This document shows, one piece after another, positions 8,529 to 16,292 of a DNA stretch of 64,000 nt (position 1 is its first letter; each line of letters begins with the position of its first letter). Under the pieces are notes generated by a model. It did not search any database, was not told where the DNA came from, and saw nothing but the letters and a program-made list of their open reading frames with translations. The position numbers were made by a program, and so were the translations under genes. The stretch is from Senegalia massiliensis (GTDB lineage: Bacteria; Bacillota; Clostridia; Tissierellales; SIT17): contig NZ_LR130786.1 of the NCBI RefSeq assembly GCF_900626135.1, positions 62,001 to 126,000 of the forward strand, read 5' to 3'.

Positions 8529-9148
8529 TTAACATCCACCTCTATCTTTTTGATGATGTGTTCAAATACTAACTCCTCATCTTTATTATTACAGTCAATA
8601 ACATACCCATAATTTTCTCTTGTAAGAAGTTCTTTATACATTGAGGAAACTTCGTACTTTATCTTTAATTCATCTTTCTTACCAAAATCTTTTGCCGTAT
8701 CTCCTCGACTTTTTTGTCTTAATTCAGATATCCTTGGATCTAAATCTAAATAAACATATAAATCTGGTTTTGGAAAAATCCCTGCAATATGATGTAATAA
8801 TTTTACATCCGAACCTAAACAATAAGAGTACGCTATTGAATCATAGTAATACCTATTCATAATCAAAAATTCGCTATTATTGTTATTTGATAATTCAATA
8901 GCATTATTTACATTAATCCATAAATCATGAATTAATAAGTTAGAAACTAAATTTGATGAATAATTGTCTTCGTAGCTAGTACCTATAGGAGAATTTTTTT
9001 GAAGTTCACCTATATAGTATCTCGGTTTATAACCATCACATATCTCGTATTTAATGTTATGGGACTTAAAATAATCTCCTAACTTATTAACTTGGGTAGT
9101 TTTCCCAGAGCCATCAAGCCCTGCAAATGCGATAATTTTTAAACGAAT
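8525..9148 (-). CDS. Thymidylate-kinase-like P-loop kinase with no normal start codon
   Basis: In one open frame this encodes about 207 residues of a thymidylate/nucleotide-kinase-type protein. The P-loop GLDGSGKTTQ is at residues 10-19, NRYYYDSIAYSY corresponds to the DRY(x)S substrate motif, and PDLYVYLDLDP precedes a lid-like basic segment. No ATG, GTG or TTG lies upstream of the P-loop in this frame. The only candidate is an ATT at 9148, correctly spaced from GAGGTGA. If the A6 run at 9150-9155 had five A, a GTG at 9158 would be in frame (VKNIRLKIIAFAG). So the gene uses a rare AUU start, is frameshifted in a homopolymer, or carries a sequencing error. A TTG start near 8866 would remove the P-loop. 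In this context the kinase could phosphorylate a modified (deoxy)nucleotide. Confidence 0.75.
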   Translation of the reverse strand: MRLKIIAFAGLDGSGKTTQVNKLGDYFKSHNIKYEICDGYKPRYYIGELQKNSPIGTSYEDNYSSNLVSNLLIHDLWINVNNAIELSNNNNSEFLIMNRYYYDSIAYSYCLGSDVKLLHHIAGIFPKPDLYVYLDLDPRISELRQKSRGDTAKDFGKKDELKIKYEVSSMYKELLTRENYGYVIDCNNKDEELVFEHIIKKIEVDVK

Positions 9149-9374
9149 ATTTTTTCACCTCACTATTGTAAATAAAATGACTTCTTTTAAATTTGTCTTG
9201 ATTGCAAATTAAAGCTATTGACTTGTAATTATCTAGACATACACTATATTCCAGTCCTTGAATAAGCATCTTATAAGCTTCAAATATCCCCGTTTTTTCT
9301 ATTTCTATGTTTTTACACATTTTGTACTTATCACTCTCCAAAATGGTGTAAGAGCTATCGAAGTAGGCTTGCAA
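9114..9374 (-). CDS. Small hypothetical protein overlapping the kinase-like gene
   Basis: An open frame of 86 codons with a TTG start at 9374 and no clear ribosome site. Its last 15 codons (VKKYSFKNYRICRA and stop) overlap the kinase-like gene in another frame, and its GAGGTGA doubles as the ribosome site of that gene. The body (EKTGIFEAYKMLIQG, ALICNQDKFKRSHF) has protein-like composition but matches no family I know. A 20-codon frame starting MNIKQGRRSIRD lies just upstream in another frame, so a longer ancestral gene broken by a frameshift is possible. Confidence 0.4.
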   Translation of the reverse strand: MQAYFDSSYTILESDKYKMCKNIEIEKTGIFEAYKMLIQGLEYSVCLDNYKSIALICNQDKFKRSHFIYNSEVKKYSFKNYRICRA

Positions 9375-9444
9375 ATTTTCTGTCCCTTATACTTCGCCTT
9401 CCTTGTTTAATATTCATTTATATTCACATTCAATTTTCTCACCC

Positions 9445-10617
9445 TTAAAACAATTTTAATTTTCCAGATAAAATTATTGTTATTGCCCCAGCTATATAAT
9501 AGAACATTCCGAGAGTTATTGCTCCATTATAACCAATACTTAAAAATAAAAAATTTAGAAAAAATGGGCTGAATATTGTTCCTATACTATTTAACAATGA
9601 AGTAATTGCGAACATATTAGAAACATTGCTCTCGTCACTATAAATATATATTCTTGCATTTAATAATGGTTGCAAAATACCAATAGATGAACCAACAAGA
9701 AAATATATAGCAGGATTTACAAAGTTGGGTTCTATCTTTAAACTGAAATAAAATATAGATAAAACTAAATAGCTAAAAAAAATTGAATATCCAAAGGGAA
9801 CTTTGATTTTGCTAAAAATAGCTTTTAAAAAACTACCTGTTAAAGTTCCTAATAAAAACATTGAGCTAAATTTTGCAATACTTTCTAAAGGTGTCACAGA
9901 AAAATACTCTGAATATACAGTCATTACAAAAGTCGAATTACCCATCAACAAATTCAAACAAAATGTTAGAATTACAGATTGAAAAATAATTTTATTCGAT
10001 AAAAATTCGCTAAATGCCAATCTTAAATTAATATTTCTAGTTTCAGTTATTTTAGAGTCGTTGAGAATTAATAATTCAATAAGTGGCACTAAAAATATAA
10101 TAGCATTCAAAAGGGCAATTAATTCCAATGATAACAGTTTATTAATACTTGGAGAAATTATATACGCAAGTGACATTCCAAGGGTTGAAGATAAGTATAT
10201 AAGATTTGATAACGAGTCAATTTTATTAATGGGAATTACATCCTTTTCTATTTTGTTTTGATTAAGATAGAAAACAGTACCAAACAAATCAGAAATAAAG
10301 TTCAAGATTACTATAACTATAATCCCAGCCATATTTTTGAAATCAAAGAATAAAAAACCACAAATAATTAAGTAGCATGAAAATCTTGTAAAACTCGAAA
10401 CTAATAATATATTTTTAATTGAATAGTTATTTATTTTCGTAGAAATAATTGGGCCAATAAGTCGCGGAAAATATTCTAGAACAGTTACAAGCGCAATCAT
10501 CCAACTTGAATATTTTGTTAAAACTAAATAGTTAATAAATATAGGATAGAATAATATATCTCCTATAGAAGACGTTAGATTTGCAATTAATAACGAAACT
10601 GTATTTCGTATTCTCAT
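9445..10617 (-). CDS. MFS-type exporter
   Basis: A hydrophobic protein of about 390 residues with 11-12 predicted membrane segments, in the manner of the macrolide-efflux-like branch of the major facilitator superfamily. The N-terminus MRIRNTVSLLIANLTSSIGD is followed by FPRLIGPIIS in the first loop, where MFS drug exporters have their conserved loop. The start at 10617 is chosen because AGGTGG lies seven bases ahead; the frame is open a little further. It is the first gene of the minus-strand set, behind a possible promoter about 350 bases upstream. An exporter in front of biosynthesis-type genes suggests that the product is secreted or toxic to the producer. Confidence 0.8.
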   Translation of the reverse strand: MRIRNTVSLLIANLTSSIGDILFYPIFINYLVLTKYSSWMIALVTVLEYFPRLIGPIISTKINNYSIKNILLVSSFTRFSCYLIICGFLFFDFKNMAGIIVIVILNFISDLFGTVFYLNQNKIEKDVIPINKIDSLSNLIYLSSTLGMSLAYIISPSINKLLSLELIALLNAIIFLVPLIELLILNDSKITETRNINLRLAFSEFLSNKIIFQSVILTFCLNLLMGNSTFVMTVYSEYFSVTPLESIAKFSSMFLLGTLTGSFLKAIFSKIKVPFGYSIFFSYLVLSIFYFSLKIEPNFVNPAIYFLVGSSIGILQPLLNARIYIYSDESNVSNMFAITSLLNSIGTIFSPFFLNFLFLSIGYNGAITLGMFYYIAGAITIILSGKLKLF

Positions 10618-11079
10618 AGTAGTCCACCTACATGTCAATATTTTTTATTGCCTTAATTGTTTTTTTGAAAAAGTTGATTTATTTTTAAATAAGACAAATA
10701 AAATTTACATAAACCATAAATGTATTAACTAGAATAAATATTTCTGTTTTTTTAACACCGGGAATGAATTATGAAATTTACTCGATTATAACTTCCATTA
10801 TTCAGTTCATAGATAAATTATTTAGTTTAACATGACAAGTCATTTTCAGCAACTTTATCAAAAATTCCTTAATTAGTAATGTCTATATTACTGATTACAG
10901 ATATTTGTTTTTCAAAGTCCAATTTATTTTCTAAAAAAATTGAATTTTACAAATCTTATTTAATACAGTTTAACAAAAAGTACATTTTTTGTCAATAATA
11001 AGTGCCTGGATTTTTCGCAAAATTCTGATTAACATATAATAATGTCCTCTTATAACATTTATGATGTAAGCGTAAAAAC
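10618..11079 (-). other. Long leader or spacer upstream of the exporter gene
   Basis: About 460 very AT-rich bases without a gene. They contain one good promoter candidate on the minus strand (10967-10995), which would give a leader of about 340 nucleotides before the exporter. One short stem (AGTAAT/ATTACT near 10880) is visible; no terminator or known riboswitch was recognised. Confidence 0.4.
10967..10995 (-). promoter_or_regulatory. Candidate sigma-A promoter for the exporter-led gene set
   Basis: On the minus strand TTGACA (10990-10995) is followed after 17 bases by TAAACT (10967-10972). The -35 box is perfect and the -10 box matches four of six. It points towards the MFS gene, whose start is about 350 bases away. 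Confidence 0.45.
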
Positions 11080-11295
11080 GGTTCTTTCCATAGTTAGTTG
11101 ATTAAATAACTATTCCATAATATAATATCTATATATAAAAATTTTGGAGAAATAAATATTGGAAGGTTTAGTTAAATTATTAGATAAAAATTTAGAATAT
11201 ATAAATCATGAAATAATAGAAGATACTATTTACATAAATGTAAAGTCAAGTAAAGAAGAATCTTTTCTAATAACCAACTATAATATACTCCTTCA
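11080..11295 (+). mobile_element. Truncated left end of an ISL3-like insertion sequence
   Basis: The stretch beginning GGTTCTTTCCATAGTTAG at 11080 looks like an ISL3-type terminal repeat. It is followed by GGAG and a TTG start at 11159 opening MEGLVKLLDKNLEYINHEII and DTIYINVKSSKEES, which resembles the N-terminus of ISL3-family transposases. Similarity stops after about 35-45 codons, before the expected zinc-finger cysteines, and the frame runs into unrelated sequence. The rest of the element is deleted. Its right end abuts a broken kinase gene in opposite orientation. Confidence 0.5.
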
Positions 11296-11300
11296 ATTAT

Positions 11301-11494
11301 CCAATCTTCTTTTTATAATATATTACTTAGTTCTTCTGTTCTCTTTTCTATAGGCATTTTTATTCCATAAGTTTTTACTGTGTTATCCAAAAAATATTGT
11401 CTAGATCAAAGTGTTGGATATTATACTTCTTTGATATTTGTTTCGCTATATAAGATTTTCCCGTTCCGCTACCACCTATAATATGTATTTTCAC
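11301..11494 (-). pseudogene. Broken P-loop kinase gene (FlaR/topology-modulation-like)
   Basis: From a GTG at 11494 the minus strand encodes MKIHIIGGSGTGKSYIAKQ, a P-loop start, then YNIQHFDLDNIFW. After that the frame ends at a TAA. The expected continuation (DNTVKTYGIKMPIEKRTEEL) is present in a neighbouring frame, followed by another stop and KEDW before similarity ends at about 11301. This is the pattern of small adenylate-kinase-like FlaR proteins. The gene has a frameshift, a nonsense codon and a missing 3' part at the junction with the IS remnant. Confidence 0.7.
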
Positions 11495-11610
11495 AATATA
11501 TCCCCCAAAACTTAATTTAACTTATCTACTATCTATATCTAAAACTTATTTTATCTAAATATTAATAAATTAGTTTTCATGCTTATTACATCATATAGAT
11601 AATTAAAATT

Positions 11611-11850
11611 TTATTCATATATTTCATTAAGCAATGTAAAATCTATAGTTTCATCAATAATTTCATAGTTATATATAAAGTGATTATTTTCAAATTTAGT
11701 AATTTTATTATCTTCATCATATTTTTCTTCTAAAGTTGTTACAATGATTTGAAAGTGATTTTTATTAAAAAAATATATATCTATCTCATCATATCCACTA
11801 CTACCACTAACCATTATTCTTTTAATAGGAAGTTTATTTTCTATTTTCAT
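11611..11850 (-). CDS. Small hypothetical protein
   Basis: A 79-residue acidic protein without a signal peptide or membrane segment; it starts MKIENKLPIKRIMVSGSSG. The start overlaps the stop of the upstream lipoprotein gene by four bases (ATGA), so the two are translated together. No family recognised. The alternation of short strands (DEIDIYFFNKNHFQIIV) suggests a small beta-rich fold that may bind the partner lipoprotein. Confidence 0.6.
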   Translation of the reverse strand: MKIENKLPIKRIMVSGSSGYDEIDIYFFNKNHFQIIVTTLEEKYDEDNKITKFENNHFIYNYEIIDETIDFTLLNEIYE

Positions 11851-12107
11851 TTTTTATTTGTTTCTACAACTTTTAAGCTATTAAAATATTTTAATAATCT
11901 ATCTATATCATTCCTATCTAATTTAGAAGTATGTTGTATATTTCCATTGGGAGGTTTAATAATAGTACCTGTATCAAATTCTGTTTGTATTGAATACTCA
12001 TGTTTTAAATGATTTATTATTTCTTTTTGATATTTTTGATTTCCAGTACAACCTAATAAATTAAATAAAATGATAAAGATTATAAAATAATATAATATCT
12101 TATTCAT
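11847..12107 (-). CDS. Small lipoprotein
   Basis: An 86-residue predicted lipoprotein. A hydrophobic signal (ILYYFIIFIILFNLLGC) ends in an LLGC lipobox near residue 20, so the mature protein should be anchored outside the membrane by its Cys. The rest is about 65 polar residues with no recognised domain. It overlaps the following 79-residue gene by four bases and lies 11 bases after the 51-residue membrane protein; the three probably form one transcript. Confidence 0.7.
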   Translation of the reverse strand: MNKILYYFIIFIILFNLLGCTGNQKYQKEIINHLKHEYSIQTEFDTGTIIKPPNGNIQHTSKLDRNDIDRLLKYFNSLKVVETNKK

Positions 12108-12118
12108 AAAAATCTCCT

Positions 12119-12274
12119 TTAAGGCTTATTTTCTGTTTTCTTAAATAGATTTACAAAAAATTTTCCTATGCCTAATGTCTCTCCAATATATCCTGAAATT
12201 TTTATAAATATCTTTGTAATTACTATCCATATAAATAATAAGGCTAATAAACGTCCAATTACTTGAAAATCCAT
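12119..12274 (-). CDS. 51-residue membrane protein
   Basis: A short gene starting at the ATG at 12274, eight bases after GAGGAG. It encodes 51 residues with one membrane segment (IGRLLALLFIWIVITKIFI) and a basic tail ending KKTENKP. The ribosome site, the spacing to the next gene and the regular codon pattern support it. Function unknown. Confidence 0.6.
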   Translation of the reverse strand: MDFQVIGRLLALLFIWIVITKIFIKISGYIGETLGIGKFFVNLFKKTENKP

Positions 12275-12334
12275 AGTTTTCTCCTCTTTATTATTTTAAA
12301 AATTAATTAATCTCATATCTAAACTAAATTTATT

Positions 12335-13327
12335 CTACAAATATTCACTAATTAAATTAATTGACTTATCTGTAGCATCTAATTCAATTATTGATCCTAT
12401 TGGCATTGTAAACATTGGATGTGTATGACTACAATCTACTTCAGCTAAAAAAGGAAAGTTATATCTGCCTATTACTTCTTCTAATATTTCATATGGCTTC
12501 CTTTTGCTTCCTCTATCTTCAAAAAGTTCATGCTTTCCTAGTATCAATCCACCTATCTTATCAAATATATTATTGGCTTTTAGCATAGCAAATGAACGCT
12601 CTATAGTTTCAGCACCTTTTAAAGAATCTTCTATAAACAATATGTCTCCTTTTTTAATTTCAGGCATGTATTCACTTCCCCATATACCTGCCATTGTATT
12701 CAAGTTCCCTATTATTAATCTACCTTTAATCTTTCCTTCATTTATAGTTATCCACTCATTTTTATTCGATTTTTTGCTTCTATTTTGACTTTCCCAATCT
12801 ATATATTCCTCAGTCCACATTTTTGGCATTTTATAATTATAAGGTATATTAATTTCTTTAACTAAAATATCTTCAAAATATTTAAAATTCAGTTCATTAA
12901 AAGGTTCTATTTCTCCAAATGAAGCTACTAATGCTGGCCCATAAAAAGTAGTTATTCCAGTTTTAGCATAAATAGCAAATAATATTGCTGTCATATCAGA
13001 ATATCCTATAATTATTTTAGGATCTTTTTTTAAAGATTCATAATCTATATATGGTACTATTGAATTTGAATTCATTCCACCTATTGTAGAAATAATGCAT
13101 CTTACTTCTGGGTCTCTTATTAACTGATTTAATTCTTCTGCTCTATCTTTTATACTACCAGACCTATAAAAGTCTTTTTTATCTGTTAAATTTCCAGCTT
13201 TTAATTTAAATCCTTTATTTTCAAGAAATTTTTTACTTCTGTTAAATCTATTAGGGCACAATGCAGTAATAGGTGTTGATGGTGAGAAAAATCCAATTGT
13301 ATCTCCTCTTTTTAGTTTTTTTATCAT
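12335..13327 (-). CDS. LD-carboxypeptidase / MccF-like serine peptidase (S66 family)
   Basis: A 330-residue cytoplasmic serine peptidase. The N-terminal KRGDTIGFFSPSTPI and the nucleophile turn GYSDMT (Ser about residue 110) are family signatures, and the catalytic His lies in DCSHTHPMF near the C-terminus. S66 members trim murein tetrapeptides (LdcA) or cleave peptide-nucleotide antibiotics such as microcin C (MccF); the WESQNRSKK-type insertion makes the MccF-like branch plausible. The gene has its own GGGGG ribosome site and lies about 1.7 kb from the nucleotide/ATP-grasp cluster, beyond the IS remnant. A functional link is speculative. Confidence 0.88.
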   Translation of the reverse strand: MIKKLKRGDTIGFFSPSTPITALCPNRFNRSKKFLENKGFKLKAGNLTDKKDFYRSGSIKDRAEELNQLIRDPEVRCIISTIGGMNSNSIVPYIDYESLKKDPKIIIGYSDMTAILFAIYAKTGITTFYGPALVASFGEIEPFNELNFKYFEDILVKEINIPYNYKMPKMWTEEYIDWESQNRSKKSNKNEWITINEGKIKGRLIIGNLNTMAGIWGSEYMPEIKKGDILFIEDSLKGAETIERSFAMLKANNIFDKIGGLILGKHELFEDRGSKRKPYEILEEVIGRYNFPFLAEVDCSHTHPMFTMPIGSIIELDATDKSINLISEYL

Positions 13328-13447
13328 TTATTTTACCCCCGTTACTTAATATCTATTTGTATAAAAACTTTATTTTACTATTAAATATTCAATTAACCTT
13401 TATCATAATTTATTCTATATATCTTTACAAAATCCTTTTTTATTACA

Positions 13448-13492
13448 AAAGGACCAGAGATAGTTTATTATTTATAATATCTCTGGTCCTTT
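13448..13492 (-). terminator. Terminator after the DegV gene
   Basis: A 15-base perfect stem (AAAGGACCAGAGATA and its complement) with a loop of about 15 bases, T-rich on both sides. It lies just beyond the DegV stop and may also serve in the other direction. Confidence 0.75.
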
Positions 13493-13535
13493 ACACATAT
13501 ATCTTTACTAATCTATTTTCTATTTTTATATAAAC

Positions 13536-14465
13536 TTATTTTTGCAATCTTTTTTCTTTTATAGTTCTTATTTTATTTTTTAGCAATCCATCTTTCATTT
13601 TTTCTTTTTCTACAAAAAACATAGATAATCCTCCAGATCCTACATGAGTTCCTACCGCTGCCCCCATTTGCATTATATAAATTTCTCCATCAAAATCTGT
13701 TTCCTTCTTAATTTTTTCTTGTAAATTACTAGCTATATTTATATCTGTAGTATAACCAATAATAATGAAATCTGTAATATCTTTATCTACTCTTCTTGTA
13801 AACTCATCTATATAATAATTTAATGCTTTATTTTTTCCTCTTACTTTAGATACTATTGCTCCTTTACCATTTTTCATGGACATTATAGGTTTAACTCTTA
13901 AGACTTTACCAATTAATGCACTGACATTAGTTAATCTACCACTTTTTATTAAATTATCTAAGTCATCTACACAAAGAAAGTGCTTAACTCGGGTTTTATG
14001 ATTTTCATTGAACTCTATTATTTGGTCAAAACTATAACCTTCTTCAAGTAATTTAGCAGATTTTACTATTAACCAACCACTTCCATGACTCATAGATAAA
14101 GAGTCTACTACGTGTATTTTAATATTAGAATCTTTATTATTTTCATAATAATAATCTTTTGCTATAACAGCAGACTGATATGAGCCACTTGTTCCACTAG
14201 ACATACAAATACATAATATTTCAGTATATCCATCTTTAACTGCTCTATCTATAATTTTTAAATATTCTTCTGGGCTAGGCATTGATGTAGTTGGATTTTT
14301 ATCTAGAGATCTTTGTACTTTATAAAATTCATCTGGCTGAATATCTATCTTATCTTTATAACTCTTTCCTTTAATAATAATATTAAGAGGCGCAACTCCT
14401 ATATTATAATTATCAATTATCTCTTTAGATAGATCACATGTGGAATCTGCCATAATCTTAATCAT
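13536..14465 (-). CDS. DegV family fatty-acid-binding protein
   Basis: A 309-residue DegV-family protein. Members bind a fatty acid and, as FakB, present it to the FakA kinase for phospholipid synthesis. The family start MADSTCDLSKEI is close to the N-terminus, and the lipid head-group contact motif SSGTSGSYQSA is near residue 90. HVVDSLSMSHGSG and the RLTNVSALIGKVL segment follow in the expected order. It has its own GGTGGG ribosome site and terminator, so it is a single-gene unit. No fakA gene is nearby. Confidence 0.92.
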   Translation of the reverse strand: MIKIMADSTCDLSKEIIDNYNIGVAPLNIIIKGKSYKDKIDIQPDEFYKVQRSLDKNPTTSMPSPEEYLKIIDRAVKDGYTEILCICMSSGTSGSYQSAVIAKDYYYENNKDSNIKIHVVDSLSMSHGSGWLIVKSAKLLEEGYSFDQIIEFNENHKTRVKHFLCVDDLDNLIKSGRLTNVSALIGKVLRVKPIMSMKNGKGAIVSKVRGKNKALNYYIDEFTRRVDKDITDFIIIGYTTDINIASNLQEKIKKETDFDGEIYIMQMGAAVGTHVGSGGLSMFFVEKEKMKDGLLKNKIRTIKEKRLQK

Positions 14466-14577
14466 ATTTATCCCACCTTATATTTTAATATTTTATCATT
14501 CGTCAAATTTCTACAATATATTTGTTTTTACTAGTATAGCACATATTTAATCAATTAGGTATATACTATATATAAAA

Positions 14578-14607
14578 AATCTCTTAAATAATTATTTAAG
14601 AGATTTT
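14578..14607. terminator. Perfect 30-base palindrome, likely bidirectional terminator
   Basis: AAATCTCTTAAATAA followed directly by its complement, with A and T runs outside. It stands between the methyltransferase gene and the DegV gene. Confidence 0.6.
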
Positions 14608-14639
14608 ATGTAACAATATAAGTTACTATTACTATGTTT

Positions 14640-15395
14640 TTATTGTTTTTTTGCAACTATCATAAACCTATGTTCTGTTCCAACAATATAACCTTTTTCA
14701 TCTAACTCTTTTTTTAGTTTACATAAGTTCTCAAAGCAAGAATCAACTGAAAAATTAGGAAACTCCCACTCAATAATCTTAGCAAAATAAACTAGTGCTC
14801 CTATATCATAGAACTTACTTTTTGGAAAATATTCATGAGAGAATAATATTTCAAAACCAGCATCTTTTAATATTTTAATATTATTTTCTAAGTCATGATT
14901 TAAGTATTGATGCTCTAAACCATCAATTAATTTATATGCTAAATCATTATTATTTTTCCCTCCAACCTGCTGTGTTATAAAAAAACCATCTTTTTTTAAT
15001 ATTCTTTTTACTTCATTCATATCAAAAGCCTCATGTTTATTAATAACAATATCAAAATTATTATCCACATAAGGAATATTACTATCTTCTATTATCTGTT
15101 TTACTTCTATTCCTAATGAAGATAATTTCTTTTTACATAGTTCTACATTTGGTGGATATGCTTCTGTAACACTTGTTAATTCATAAGGGTGATTTAAAGT
15201 TAATAAAAATTCTCCACCACCAGTACCCATATCTAATAATCTATGAGAAGGATTAACATACTTTAATATAATTTCTTTATAATTCCAAGGAAGTTTCTCT
15301 TCTTCATATCTTGCATCAATATGGGAAAAGTCCCAGCCCTTAAATGTATATTGTTCTTCTTTTTTCCATTCTTCTTTCAAATTGTTATAGTTCAT
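14640..15395 (-). CDS. Class I SAM-dependent methyltransferase
   Basis: A 251-residue methyltransferase of the methyltransf_11/25 type. Motif I is LLDMGTGGGEFL, followed by a post-I acidic region and the strand FDIVINKHEAFD with DEGFFITQQ-like features (KKDGFFITQQVGG). The ATG at 15395 is preferred over an upstream GTG, because that GTG is itself part of the GGGAGTG ribosome site. Single-gene unit with a palindromic terminator. The substrate is unknown; similar clostridial proteins are annotated only as methyltransferases. Confidence 0.85.
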   Translation of the reverse strand: MNYNNLKEEWKKEEQYTFKGWDFSHIDARYEEEKLPWNYKEIILKYVNPSHRLLDMGTGGGEFLLTLNHPYELTSVTEAYPPNVELCKKKLSSLGIEVKQIIEDSNIPYVDNNFDIVINKHEAFDMNEVKRILKKDGFFITQQVGGKNNNDLAYKLIDGLEHQYLNHDLENNIKILKDAGFEILFSHEYFPKSKFYDIGALVYFAKIIEWEFPNFSVDSCFENLCKLKKELDEKGYIVGTEHRFMIVAKKQ

Positions 15396-15524
15396 TATAA
15401 TCACTCCCTTGACCCTTTTGAAAAAATTACTAAGAATACTAAATCAAATTTCTAGTAAATTAACACTATGTACATATAAATCTTCCTCTAATTATTCCAA
15501 CTTTACTCTTTAAATCAATAAATC

Positions 15525-16292
15525 TTAATATATATATTTACTATACCACTTACAAGTAATATCAATAACTTTATCCCAATCTTTTCTCATACCATGTTTT
15601 GCTCCCTTAACAATTTCAAGTTTTGAGTTATCTATTATTGTATTTATTGCTTTTTGTGACCTTTCTAACAACTGTAACTCTTCTTGATCCTTGATATTGT
15701 CTCCATGAATAATTAATATAGGACAGTCAACATTTCTAAATAAATCCTTTTGATTGATTTGCTCAAAATCCATCAAAGTCTGATTAGTAATTTTATGTTT
15801 TCTATTTGTGCAAAAATAAAAGAAACCTTGTTTATGTAAATTATCTAACTGTTTTTTGGAAAAATAATCATTCCAATCATATTGCATACTATCTGTTAAT
15901 GCTCCAACTAAAACCATTGTTATTACTTCTTTTCTATAGTTTTTTAAACATGCCAAAGTTCCAAAGCTATTTCCAAACAATCCTATTTTTTTATATCCTT
16001 TCCCTAAAGCAAATTGAATAGCAGAATTTAAGTCATCCACTTTATTTGTTAAAGTTATAGAATTGTCGTCACTTTCTCCACATCCACTAAAATCTATTGC
16101 TAAAACATCGTACCCAACTTTGTTTAAAGCTTCTGCCAAATCATCAAATCTACCATTTGATGATTTATCATTAGTAAATCCATGAGCCATTATGATTATA
16201 ATATTTGAATCAGCTCTATATAAATTTGCAACAATTTTCAATCCTCTAGAGTTTTTAAAATTTATCTTTTTGCCATCCATAGTTTGAGACAT
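15525..16292 (-). CDS. Alpha/beta hydrolase
   Basis: A cytoplasmic hydrolase of about 255 residues. The oxyanion turn MAHGFTNDKSS, the nucleophile elbow GLFGNSFGTL (Ser), the acidic residue in LIIHGDNIKDQ and the C-terminal His in GAKHGMRKD follow the serine hydrolase order, close to the acyl-peptidase/feruloyl-esterase-like group. The start is set at the ATG at 16292 (MSQTMDGKK) after GGGAGG. It overlaps the end of the NUDIX gene by 38 bases, so the two are probably co-translated. Substrate unknown. Confidence 0.85.
   Translation of the reverse strand: MSQTMDGKKINFKNSRGLKIVANLYRADSNIIIIMAHGFTNDKSSNGRFDDLAEALNKVGYDVLAIDFSGCGESDDNSITLTNKVDDLNSAIQFALGKGYKKIGLFGNSFGTLACLKNYRKEVITMVLVGALTDSMQYDWNDYFSKKQLDNLHKQGFFYFCTNRKHKITNQTLMDFEQINQKDLFRNVDCPILIIHGDNIKDQEELQLLERSQKAINTIIDNSKLEIVKGAKHGMRKDWDKVIDITCKWYSKYIY

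Noticed and set aside
8525-8866. Short 113-codon gene beginning MIMNRYYYDS as an independent protein
   Set aside because: The same frame continues upstream through a perfect nucleotide-kinase P-loop; the short version would lose the ATP site.
5257-9148. Possible nucleotide-depletion phage defence system (dCTP-deaminase-like genes)
   Set aside because: The exporter, ATP-grasp and radical SAM genes, and the altered deaminase motifs, fit biosynthesis better than dCTP depletion. Not excluded, but not supported.
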